Shown: positions 1-5,979, numbered from the stretch's first letter. The stretch is DNA of 5,993 nucleotides from an uncultured Lachnospiraceae bacterium (GCA_902797785.1 CADBUD010000064.1:1-5993), one strand, 5' to 3'. Translations and numbers: made by a program. Notes: generated by a model not told the origin, from the sequence alone.

Positions 1-1
1 A

Positions 2-166
2 AAGATCAAGCTTTCTTCTTCAAAAATCAAAACCTTCGGAAAAAAGAGCTTTTCCGGAATTTCCAAAAAAGCTTCCATCACGATTCCGAAGAAAAAATCT
101 GCAGCTTACCAGAAAAAATTGAAAAAAGCAGGACTTCCGTCTTCTGCTCACTTCAAGGTGAAATAA
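2..166 (+). CDS. C-terminal end of a BspA-like leucine-rich-repeat surface protein (partial, 5' end outside window)
   Basis: Frame 2 is open from the window edge to TAA at 164-166 and gives 54 residues. They are very rich in lysine, serine and isoleucine. The segment reads like the end of a repeat ladder (KIKLSSSKIKTFGKKSFSGI), then an ITIPKKKSAAY stretch, then KKLKKAGLPSSAHFKVK at the C-terminus. In Clostridia, BspA-type (LRR_5) surface proteins commonly end with a last repeat followed by a 'I-x-V/I-P-K...Y...L-K-K-A-G-L...' tail, and this matches that pattern. Such proteins are usually secreted and sit on the cell surface, where they bind host or substrate ligands. The N-terminus, signal peptide and most repeats are missing, so anchoring and ligand cannot be judged. 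The other two plus frames give less coherent protein. A hairpin follows 28 bases after the stop. The family call is pattern recognition on a short fragment and could instead be another repeat or Ig-like surface protein. Confidence 0.6.
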   Translation, partial: KIKLSSSKIKTFGKKSFSGISKKASITIPKKKSAAYQKKLKKAGLPSSAHFKVK

Positions 167-194
167 ACGGCTGCACTTAGGAACTTTGCATCAA

Positions 195-239
195 AAACGA
201 ACAGCCACAGAGCTGACATCGCTCTATGGCTGTTTGTTT
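195..239 (+). terminator. Stem-loop terminator after the surface-protein gene, possibly bidirectional
   Basis: The arms 195-213 and 221-239 pair over 19 bases, with one G-T wobble (199) and one C-A mismatch (208), around the 7-base loop TGACATC. The right arm ends in TGTTTGTTT, giving a moderately U-rich 3' side on the plus strand. On the minus strand the stem is followed by a T run (complement of the A run at 193-197), and the C-A mismatch becomes a G-T wobble, so it could work in both directions. It lies 28 bases after the surface-protein stop and before tspO, which fits a terminator separating the two genes. The U-tract is not a perfect one. Confidence 0.7.
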
Positions 240-354
240 GAACCTTTGTTATTCTCTTCGGTCACATGCGGCGCATTACTGCACAATACCAGGGTTCGGA
301 TACAAAGAAGCGCTTCCACTCATAATTACTCCCCCGCCTGCATAAACATAATGT

Positions 355-363
355 GGAGGTGAT
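355..363 (+). promoter_or_regulatory. Ribosome binding site of the TspO gene
   Basis: GGAGGTGAT is a full match to the anti-Shine-Dalgarno sequence of 16S rRNA. The GGAGG core ends 7 bases before the ATG at 367, which fixes that start. I could not find a convincing -35/-10 pair in the 115 bases between the upstream hairpin and this site, so the promoter is unassigned. Confidence 0.85.
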
Positions 364-366
364 TTT

Positions 367-828
367 ATGAGAATAGAAATAAAAAAATTAATCCAATGCA
401 TCGCCCTTCCGCTTGCTGTTGGTCTGGTTTCCTCTTTCCTTTCCCGAAGCGGCATGGCATCCTTTGACCAGATCAACAAGCCCCCTCTGTCTCCACCGGG
501 CTGGCTGTTTCCTATCGTCTGGACTATCCTGTACATTTTCATGGGAATTGCGTCATATCTGATCCTGACTTCAAAAAAAGAATGCCGCTTTCCCCTGACG
601 GTCTACGGCATTCAGCTCATTTTTAATTTTTTCTGGCCCATTTTCTTTTTCCGCTTGGAGCGATATCTGTTCTCGTTTTTCTGGCTCGTCATTTTATGGC
701 TGCTGATTCTGGCTGTGATTCTTTTATTTCGACAGATTTCAAAACCGGCAGCTTATCTGATGATTCCCTATCTTATTTGGGTCACATTTGCCGGATATCT
801 GAATTTTGCCATTTTTTTACTGAACTGA
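367..828 (+). CDS. tspO: TspO/MBR family protein (tryptophan-rich sensory protein)
   Basis: This 153-residue integral membrane protein has the normal length for the TspO/MBR (peripheral benzodiazepine receptor) family. Five hydrophobic helices are visible at about residues 7-26, 45-67, 76-95, 100-121 and 127-151. Family marks are the PPLSPPGWLFPIVW segment (W46, P49, W52) with Y56, the Q83/N87/W90 pattern in helix 3, and PYLIW followed by FAGYLN (P134, Y135, W138, N146) in helix 5. Bacterial TspO proteins bind porphyrins and are linked to tetrapyrrole and stress responses; the role in anaerobic Firmicutes is poorly known. The start is fixed by the perfect ribosome site at 355-363. The gene stands alone: a terminator-like hairpin precedes it and the next gene converges on it. 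No haem gene is in view, so nothing here points to a specific pathway. The family call is firm, the exact function is not. Confidence 0.93.
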   Translation: MRIEIKKLIQCIALPLAVGLVSSFLSRSGMASFDQINKPPLSPPGWLFPIVWTILYIFMGIASYLILTSKKECRFPLTVYGIQLIFNFFWPIFFFRLERYLFSFFWLVILWLLILAVILLFRQISKPAAYLMIPYLIWVTFAGYLNFAIFLLN

Positions 829-834
829 TTTTAT

Positions 835-903
835 CCTGCGCATCATTTTTATACCGTTAGCGAAAACCGGCAGCGGTTTACGTTAACGAGTATGATCCGC
901 AGG
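835..903. repeat. 69-base imperfect palindrome between convergent genes
   Basis: An inner stem pairs 855-869 with 874-888 (15 positions; one A-A mismatch and one G-T wobble on the plus strand) around the loop GCAG. An outer stem pairs 835-846 (CCTGCGCATCAT) with 892-903 (ATGATCCGCAGG), with one mismatch. An uneven internal loop (847-854 against 889-891) separates the two stems. It starts 7 bases after the tspO stop. Its right half lies inside the end of the propeller gene, covering the stop codon (883-885) and the last six codons. Neither strand has a T-run after the stem, so it is not a textbook intrinsic terminator. It could still block or end transcription from both convergent genes, or be a REP-like or mobile palindrome. 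The pairing is directly visible; the function is inferred. Confidence 0.7.
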
Positions 904-1863
904 CATATAGTCAGCTCCCAATTCATTATTTTTTGTATTGATTTTCTTGCAGTAGCAGTTCAGATTAATGGCCTTACGTCCCTTTATCGGAACGAGGTAT
1001 AAATCATATGTGCCATTTCCTCTAGTAGAAGATACGATTGCATATTTACGTGATACTTCGCAAAAATCTGAGGTATCACAGTTCTTCTTATTAAACTTAA
1101 GGCGTGTGGCATTATTCTTCTTAAGGTTTAGGCTGTATATCTGATCCGAATGATTCTTATGGGAATACCATCTACTAAAATACAAGGTGTTCCCATATTC
1201 TGATGCAATTGGGTAATAGGATTCTATCTGTTTCCTGCGATATAGCCGGGTCGACTTGTGTCTTATCAGCTTCATTATCTTAGAATGGCTTCCATCACCG
1301 CGCGCATAGTAAATACATTCACCATCGCTGCTGTAATATGGCATGGATAATTCCTCTCTGCTGCTCTTTAATATCGTAAATTTATGATCCATAAGGGAAT
1401 ATTCACATATTCTGCATATATCACCCACGGTTTCTTTGAATACGATTCTGCTGCCATCCGGAGAATACTTCGGATCCTCATGTGAGCCACGCCGCTTATG
1501 TGTCACATTCCTAAGCGTTTTTTCAGAATCATCATATATAAAAATATCCCATTGATCAGAATCGGATATTCCCATAAAGGTAATCTGCTCCTTCATCGGA
1601 TGAAACATCGCATTCATGCAATGATGCACTCCATCAAAAGAATCGCTGATACAGCTTAACTTTTGGGTTTTGAAATCATACATATAAAGCTGGCTGTCCT
1701 CATTATCATAGTTCGTATAGGAATGATATACAAGTCTGCCTGACAAAAATGGCAGATCCGATTTACCATGGATAGATACTACACATAACATAAAGGCACT
1801 CACAATAAACAGGATGGTAAACACCAGAATCCTAAACCGAGTATTTTTAACTATACGATTCAT
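883..1863 (-). CDS. Membrane-anchored TolB/WD40-like beta-propeller protein, function unknown
   Basis: The protein has 326 residues. Residues 1-11 are basic and about 12-31 form one hydrophobic helix with no clear signal-peptidase site, so it is probably anchored with the C-terminal domain outside the cell. The rest looks like a six- or seven-bladed propeller of PD40/TolB type. The clearest blade is EDPKYSPDGSRIVFK (129-143). Weaker copies are SGRLVYHSY (41-49), FHPMKEQITFMG (87-98) and YYSSDGECIYYAR (176-188), and aspartate-rich 'D-x-I/L-Y' strand ends recur. Such propellers usually bind proteins or act as scaffolds, and no catalytic domain is fused to this one. Nine cysteines follow the anchor (71, 82, 150, 153, 183, 262, 268, 303, 305), which is unusual for an exported Firmicute protein. 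I chose the ATG at 1863 because AGGAGG lies just upstream; an in-frame ATG at 1920 has no ribosome site. The gene is visibly more AT-rich than its neighbours. It follows the symporter by 69 bases, but a shared function is not evident. Confidence 0.72.
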   Translation of the reverse strand: MNRIVKNTRFRILVFTILFIVSAFMLCVVSIHGKSDLPFLSGRLVYHSYTNYDNEDSQLYMYDFKTQKLSCISDSFDGVHHCMNAMFHPMKEQITFMGISDSDQWDIFIYDDSEKTLRNVTHKRRGSHEDPKYSPDGSRIVFKETVGDICRICEYSLMDHKFTILKSSREELSMPYYSSDGECIYYARGDGSHSKIMKLIRHKSTRLYRRKQIESYYPIASEYGNTLYFSRWYSHKNHSDQIYSLNLKKNNATRLKFNKKNCDTSDFCEVSRKYAIVSSTRGNGTYDLYLVPIKGRKAINLNCYCKKINTKNNELGADYMPADHTR

Positions 1864-1869
1864 GCATTT

Positions 1870-1875
1870 CCTCCT
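1870..1875 (-). promoter_or_regulatory. Ribosome binding site that decides the propeller-protein start
   Basis: On the minus strand AGGAGG lies 6 bases before the ATG at 1863-1861. The longer in-frame start at 1920 is preceded by ACCATAGAAACAA, which holds no Shine-Dalgarno match. The shorter start also puts the basic-then-hydrophobic anchor at the very N-terminus. Confidence 0.85.
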
Positions 1876-1897
1876 ATCTTCCAATTTCCTGCTGCAC

Positions 1898-1924
1898 ACA
1901 AATGCTAAGGAACTGTGCATTTGT
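1898..1924 (-). other. Small intergenic hairpin between the symporter and propeller genes
   Basis: ACAAATGC (1898-1905) and GCATTTGT (1917-1924) pair perfectly over 8 bases around an 11-base loop. On the minus strand no T-run follows, so it is a poor terminator. It might attenuate transcription or protect the 3' end of the symporter part of the message, or it may be chance. It is the only structure I see in the 69-base gap. Confidence 0.35.
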
Positions 1925-1932
1925 TTCTATGG

Positions 1933-3324
1933 TCAATTCCTTCGTAACTCCTTCGCGATCTCTTCCATCTTTTCTTCCGTCAAAAGGAATTTCTTCCAGA
2001 AGACGATCAAAGCAAGAAACAGGCCAATGATCGGCAAAAGCGTCATGGTCATCCGCAGGGTGAACAGAGAGGATGAGGCTACCTGCTTCACGGCTTCTGC
2101 TGCCTCCTCTCCTCCGGAATCCTTGGAAATATTGCAGATCTGAAGAGCGATCGAAGCGATCAGTGCCGCAACTCCGGAGGCTAATTTTACGACAAAGGTC
2201 TGCATTGAAAAAATGACACTTTCTTCTCTCTGATGATTCTTATATTCTCCGTAATCTACCGTATTTGCCAGAAAAACGGTCGTCAGGACAGTCAGGATCC
2301 CAAATGCCGCAAAGATAAAAAATCCCGGAATCAGAAGTATCGGCAGCGCGTTGATTCCCATACACATCAAAAGGAATAAAATTCCATAGCCTGCAATCGC
2401 CATCGTCAGGCTGGTATAAAACACCTTGGTGACACTTAAAAATTTTCTGAACAAAGGAAAGAAAATCATCATGGATAAAATCTGGATTCCTCCGCCAAAG
2501 GCGTTGAACAGGGTATAGGTGTTTCTCCAGCCTTCTCCGCCGACATCATATTTAAAAAAGTAGATCAGCAGGTTGGATGTGATGTAAAGTGAGCAGTTGA
2601 TCAAAACAATGGCAATCACGATGGTCATCGCCTGATCGTTTGAAAGCAGCGCCCGAAACATTTCTCCAACAGAGGGAGAGTCCATATCTACGGTAGATTT
2701 TTCTTTGATCTTGATGCAGGCGAACACGGTGAATAATACAAAAAAGATTCCAACGATGATGGAAAAATTCCGGAAACCAATTCGCTCATCCACTGCGCCG
2801 CCGCTGCGTCCAAGAAGTTCTACCGCTTTTACTGTGATAATGGTAATCAATGCGGAACCGACTCCCGCGCAGGAGCGCGCAAGGGTCGTAAGGTTCTCCC
2901 GCTCCTGACCGCTCTTGGTGAACGCCGGAATCATCGACCAGAATGGAATGTCCATCATCGTATAGGTCACGCCCCAGAGAATATAGGAGATTGCAGCGTA
3001 GGCGACCAGCCCGTCTCCGGCAAGAGAAGGCGGTGCGGAATACATCAGAATCAAAATCACGGTATTGGTCAGAGTTCCGATCAAAAGCCATGGGCGAAAT
3101 TTCCCATATTTTGTTTTGGTCTTTGCTACGATGATTCCCATGATTGGATCATTAAACGCGTCAAAAATCCTCGCCGCCATCAGAATGATTCCCATGGCGA
3201 TGGAAGATACTCCCAAAATATCCTGATAATAGTATAGGATATAGCTTGCTGAAAGCATATAGACCATGTCTTTTCCAACTGCCGCCAGACCATAGGCGGC
3301 TTTTTCTGTTTTCGTCAGATTCAT
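1933..3324 (-). CDS. GPH-family cation:glycoside symporter (MelB/GusB/XynP type)
   Basis: The 463-residue MFS-fold permease belongs to the glycoside-pentoside-hexuronide:cation family (MFS_2). Its length is normal and about 12 membrane helices can be read. Residues known to form the cation site in E. coli MelB are kept at the same numbers: D19, D55, N58 and D59, within FDAFNDPIMG (54-63). KYGKFRPW follows at 72-79, and YTMMDIPFW (121-129) carries an aspartate (D125) at about the place of MelB D124. The loop DYGEYKNHQREE (357-368) and K380 near VVK match the cytoplasmic loop and helix-11 lysine of the family. The protein should import an intact glycoside in symport with Na+ or H+ across the cytoplasmic membrane. 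The gene lies 31 bases after the GH2 gene on the same strand, so the imported sugar is probably the GH2 substrate. Substrate cannot be told from sequence: melibiose, lactose, glucuronides and xylo-oligomers all have carriers here. The start at 3324 is preferred over the adjacent TTG at 3327. Confidence 0.92.
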   Translation of the reverse strand: MNLTKTEKAAYGLAAVGKDMVYMLSASYILYYYQDILGVSSIAMGIILMAARIFDAFNDPIMGIIVAKTKTKYGKFRPWLLIGTLTNTVILILMYSAPPSLAGDGLVAYAAISYILWGVTYTMMDIPFWSMIPAFTKSGQERENLTTLARSCAGVGSALITIITVKAVELLGRSGGAVDERIGFRNFSIIVGIFFVLFTVFACIKIKEKSTVDMDSPSVGEMFRALLSNDQAMTIVIAIVLINCSLYITSNLLIYFFKYDVGGEGWRNTYTLFNAFGGGIQILSMMIFFPLFRKFLSVTKVFYTSLTMAIAGYGILFLLMCMGINALPILLIPGFFIFAAFGILTVLTTVFLANTVDYGEYKNHQREESVIFSMQTFVVKLASGVAALIASIALQICNISKDSGGEEAAEAVKQVASSSLFTLRMTMTLLPIIGLFLALIVFWKKFLLTEEKMEEIAKELRRN

Positions 3325-3330
3325 CAAACT

Positions 3331-3338
3331 TCTCCTTT
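3331..3338 (-). promoter_or_regulatory. Ribosome binding site of the symporter gene
   Basis: The minus strand reads AAAGGAGA, with GGAG ending 7 bases before ATG (3324-3322). A TTG codon directly before that ATG (3327-3325) is also in frame but would leave only 4 bases of spacing, so ATG is the likelier start. The site sits in the short purine-rich spacer after the GH2 stop, as expected for a polycistronic message. Confidence 0.8.
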
Positions 3339-3355
3339 CTTATCTTTTTTTCTTT

Positions 3356-5944
3356 TTATTCTTTTTCTTCCTCCACCCAGAACTCGATTTCCTCCTTATG
3401 GCCCATTGCCGTCTGGATCGTCAGCTTTCCTATTCCCAGCTTTCCTGTTGTTTTAACATAGACGCCACTCATTCCTCCCTGTAGGGAAATCAACTCCGGA
3501 CCGATCAGGGAAATGGCGCCTTCTGCTGTTACCTTCAATGGATCATTGGCAAATGGCAGGATGTTTCCATACTCATCCACGGCCCAGATCCGCACCTCTG
3601 CCACATCATAGGTTTTTCCCTCTTTTAGATCTGTATGTGAGCAGATGGTCTGAAGGCTCCACTGTTTCATCGGCGCCCGATATATTGTCTTTACCACCTC
3701 TCCATTTTTGATCGCTTCAAATTTGTAGCTCTTAGAAGCGCCGCCCCAGTCTCCAATATAACGGTTGAACAGTTCCACGGCGTCGGACATTTTCATCTTG
3801 TACTGTACCATCAGCTTTCCTGCTTTCAGATACATCGACTTTGACATTCCATATAGACCGACTCTGGCTACCTCGTTTAATAATGCCTTCACATCCTCTG
3901 CCTGTTCATGAGACATCGATTCATTTTTTTCCAGCGCCTCCCCGATATAATCATCAATGCGGATCGGTCCATGCGGAAGATGCTTATACTCCGTATCCCT
4001 GGACTGATATTCTTTGATCAGCTCCTCGTTTTTGTACATTCTGACACTGTCCGCGTTGGTATAGATATAAACATCTCCCCGATTGCAGCCCGGGTGCTCT
4101 CCAATATCCATCGTGGAGCTAAGCTCTAAGACCGGTACATCCTCCTGCTGCATGGCATAGACAGCAGCTGCCAGCTTTGGATTCCGGAACATATCCATGA
4201 CCCCATGATAACAGATCCGGTCACCGCTGCCAAAATCTTTATGCGTGTTATAATCAAACATGCACCAACCAAAGCTTCCTGAAATCTCTTCCCTCTCTGC
4301 TACACTCTCCAAAACATTCGCGTGACGTTTCGCATGCTCCATGCGATGCTCTTCCCAGTCATAATTTTTGGTCGGATACATATGTCCATTATATTCGCTG
4401 ATCAGATAGGCTCTTCCCATATCGGAGGTGACTGCAGACTTTTTCTCACATCCAGCTCGTTTTCCATCATGAGAAAAATCATTGTAGGTAAATACATCTT
4501 CCTGGAAACTTCCTTTTTTGTAGCATCGCACTCCGCCGGTCGCGCGGGTCGGATCCAGCCTGTGCGCAGCGGCGTTCGTCCTGGCATAGAACGCATCATC
4601 ATCTACGGATTCATTGATCCGAACACCCCATAAGAAAATAGATGGGTGATTGCGGTATTGTACGATCATGTCCTTTACATTTTCAACAGCCTGATTTTTC
4701 CACGCATCTCCTCCGATATGCTGCCAGCCTGGAAATTCAGTAAAGACCAAAAGACCTCGTTCATCACAGCGGCGCAGGAAGGAATGAGACTGCGGATAAT
4801 GAGACGTCCTCACAGCATTCAATCCCAGCTCATCCTTTAAGATATCTGCATCATGGACCTGCATCGAATCCGGCATCGCATATCCCACATATGGATAGCT
4901 CTGATGACGGTTGAGACCACGGAGCTTTACCTTGCGTCCGTTGAGATAAAATCCATTTTTGTGAAACACTGCTTTCCGATAGCCAAAGGTTACGCAGGAT
5001 TCATCCAAAAGGACTCCATTTTGATCGAACAGCTCGGTCTTTACTTCATACAGTGCCGGATGGTCAATATCCCAAAGCTCGACCTCTCCTGTTTTTTGCG
5101 TCAGGGAAAGCTCCTCTTCCCCTTCCTTTAGGCTCACCTCACCTAAGAGACGAAATTCTGTACCGGCTGCCTTCGATCTGCCTATTTTTGCCCTGCCCCG
5201 GACTCCGGCCTCTTTTAATCCGTCCTGCACCATGCGAAGTGACTGGCGAAGCTTCATTCCCTCTGAGATTCCTGCCAGAGAAATCTTGCTTTCTGTTTTT
5301 GATTTTAAACAATACATGACCTCCGGCTGATGACAAAGCTCTTTTACTGCCTCCTTCACATCATTCTCTTCCCCTTCTAAAAATGCCTGTACCGTCTCTT
5401 CTCCATCCAGATCCAGCAGTCTAGAGTATTTTCCTGCAAGCCGGGTGCTTACAAAGACATCAGAGATATAGGAAGGTTCTTTGACCTCGAGATACACATC
5501 CCGATAAATTCCCCCATAGGTCATATAGTCAATTACAAATCCAAACGGTGGATAATCCAGGCTCTCTCTGGTATCCAGCTTTACCGTGATCCAGTTTTCC
5601 TTTCCGTACTCCAGCAGCTCCCCAATTTCCAGAGTAAACGCAGTATAACCACAATGATGCTCTCCTGCCGGCTTCCCATTGACATAGACTGCCGCATCAT
5701 GCGCCGCTCCCTCAAAGGTCAGGAATACCTTTTTCCCTTTCCATTCCTTTGGCACCTCCAGGCTCCTGGCATATCCGCAAAGCATCTGATACTCAGATTC
5801 GTCAAAATAGTGAAATGGAAGCTCCTTACAGGTATGGGGAATCCTCACCTTGGTAAGCTCCTCTCTGCAGTCCGCATGCAAAAGCGCATCCGAAAATTCT
5901 TCTGCGAATCCCCATTCGTCATTTAGATATATTCTTTTTTTCAT
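3356..5944 (-). CDS. Cytoplasmic GH2 family glycosidase, probably beta-galactosidase-like
   Basis: The 862-residue protein has no signal peptide and should hydrolyse an imported beta-glycoside by the retaining GH2 mechanism. Order: N-terminal sugar-binding jelly roll (about 1-155, with NDEWGF, VYVNG 86-90 and YGGIYRDVYLEV 143-154); beta-sandwich (about 156-325) holding a charged segment (about 181-275); TIM barrel (about 326-600); then DUF4982-like and C5-like beta domains separated by a helical stretch (about 664-735). Barrel marks are LRGLNRHQ (341-348), RTSHYP (379-384), acid/base E445 in WGVRINES, and probable nucleophile E517 in ISEYNGHMYP. RNPKLAA (587-593) ends the barrel. The Asn-x-Lys motif of true beta-glucuronidases is absent: the aligned place before HGVMDMF holds C578 and H580. 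Beta-galactosidase-like activity is thus favoured; beta-galacturonidase or another activity is possible. The start is 5944, not the in-frame ATG at 5962, because that upstream stretch is itself the ribosome site. It is the first gene of an operon with the symporter. Confidence 0.9.
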   Translation of the reverse strand: MKKRIYLNDEWGFAEEFSDALLHADCREELTKVRIPHTCKELPFHYFDESEYQMLCGYARSLEVPKEWKGKKVFLTFEGAAHDAAVYVNGKPAGEHHCGYTAFTLEIGELLEYGKENWITVKLDTRESLDYPPFGFVIDYMTYGGIYRDVYLEVKEPSYISDVFVSTRLAGKYSRLLDLDGEETVQAFLEGEENDVKEAVKELCHQPEVMYCLKSKTESKISLAGISEGMKLRQSLRMVQDGLKEAGVRGRAKIGRSKAAGTEFRLLGEVSLKEGEEELSLTQKTGEVELWDIDHPALYEVKTELFDQNGVLLDESCVTFGYRKAVFHKNGFYLNGRKVKLRGLNRHQSYPYVGYAMPDSMQVHDADILKDELGLNAVRTSHYPQSHSFLRRCDERGLLVFTEFPGWQHIGGDAWKNQAVENVKDMIVQYRNHPSIFLWGVRINESVDDDAFYARTNAAAHRLDPTRATGGVRCYKKGSFQEDVFTYNDFSHDGKRAGCEKKSAVTSDMGRAYLISEYNGHMYPTKNYDWEEHRMEHAKRHANVLESVAEREEISGSFGWCMFDYNTHKDFGSGDRICYHGVMDMFRNPKLAAAVYAMQQEDVPVLELSSTMDIGEHPGCNRGDVYIYTNADSVRMYKNEELIKEYQSRDTEYKHLPHGPIRIDDYIGEALEKNESMSHEQAEDVKALLNEVARVGLYGMSKSMYLKAGKLMVQYKMKMSDAVELFNRYIGDWGGASKSYKFEAIKNGEVVKTIYRAPMKQWSLQTICSHTDLKEGKTYDVAEVRIWAVDEYGNILPFANDPLKVTAEGAISLIGPELISLQGGMSGVYVKTTGKLGIGKLTIQTAMGHKEEIEFWVEEEKE

Positions 5945-5951
5945 GGGTCGT

Positions 5952-5959
5952 CCTCCTTT
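5952..5959 (-). promoter_or_regulatory. Ribosome binding site that decides the GH2 start
   Basis: The minus strand reads AAAGGAGG, with 7 bases (ACGACCC) before the ATG at 5944-5942. An upstream in-frame ATG at 5962-5960 would translate this same motif as MKGGRP; that start has no GGAGG of its own, so it is almost certainly an artefact of taking the longest frame. Confidence 0.9.
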
Positions 5960-5973
5960 CAAATCTATCTCCT

Positions 5974-5979
5974 ATTATA
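5974..5979 (-). promoter_or_regulatory. Likely -10 box of the GH2-symporter operon promoter
   Basis: The minus strand reads GTG-TATAAT, a perfect sigma-A -10 hexamer 15 bases upstream of the ribosome site. Transcription would begin near 5967 with a leader of about 22 bases, so there is little room for a riboswitch or attenuator between promoter and gene. The -35 box would fall just past the window edge (about 5997-6002), so the promoter is only half seen. No operator or cre-like palindrome is visible in the 49 bases available. Confidence 0.65.

Noticed and set aside
266..325. A 19-codon plus-strand reading frame (starting MRRITAQYQG) just upstream of tspO, a possible leader peptide.
   Set aside because: It has no Shine-Dalgarno sequence before its ATG, no recognisable regulatory residue run, and no attenuator hairpin between it and tspO.
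276..542. An 88-codon minus-strand frame across the tspO start.
   Set aside because: It lies antisense to the well-supported TspO protein, shows no family features and has no ribosome site.
1931..1936. TTGACC on the minus strand at the symporter stop as a -35 box for the propeller gene.
   Set aside because: No acceptable -10 hexamer occurs 16-18 bases downstream, so I do not call a separate promoter there.
2786..3091. A 101-codon minus-strand frame inside the symporter gene.
   Set aside because: It is an out-of-frame reading of the GC-richer symporter gene, with an arginine-rich composition typical of shadow frames.
4174..4182. An Asn-x-Lys triplet (N588-P589-K590) that would suggest beta-glucuronidase.
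   Set aside because: It is part of the general R-x-P-K barrel-end motif of GH2 enzymes; the true glucuronate-binding position about ten residues earlier holds Cys and His.
5945..5962. The extra six N-terminal residues (MKGGRP) of the longest GH2 frame.
   Set aside because: These bases are the AAAGGAGG ribosome site itself; the start at 5944 has ideal spacing.
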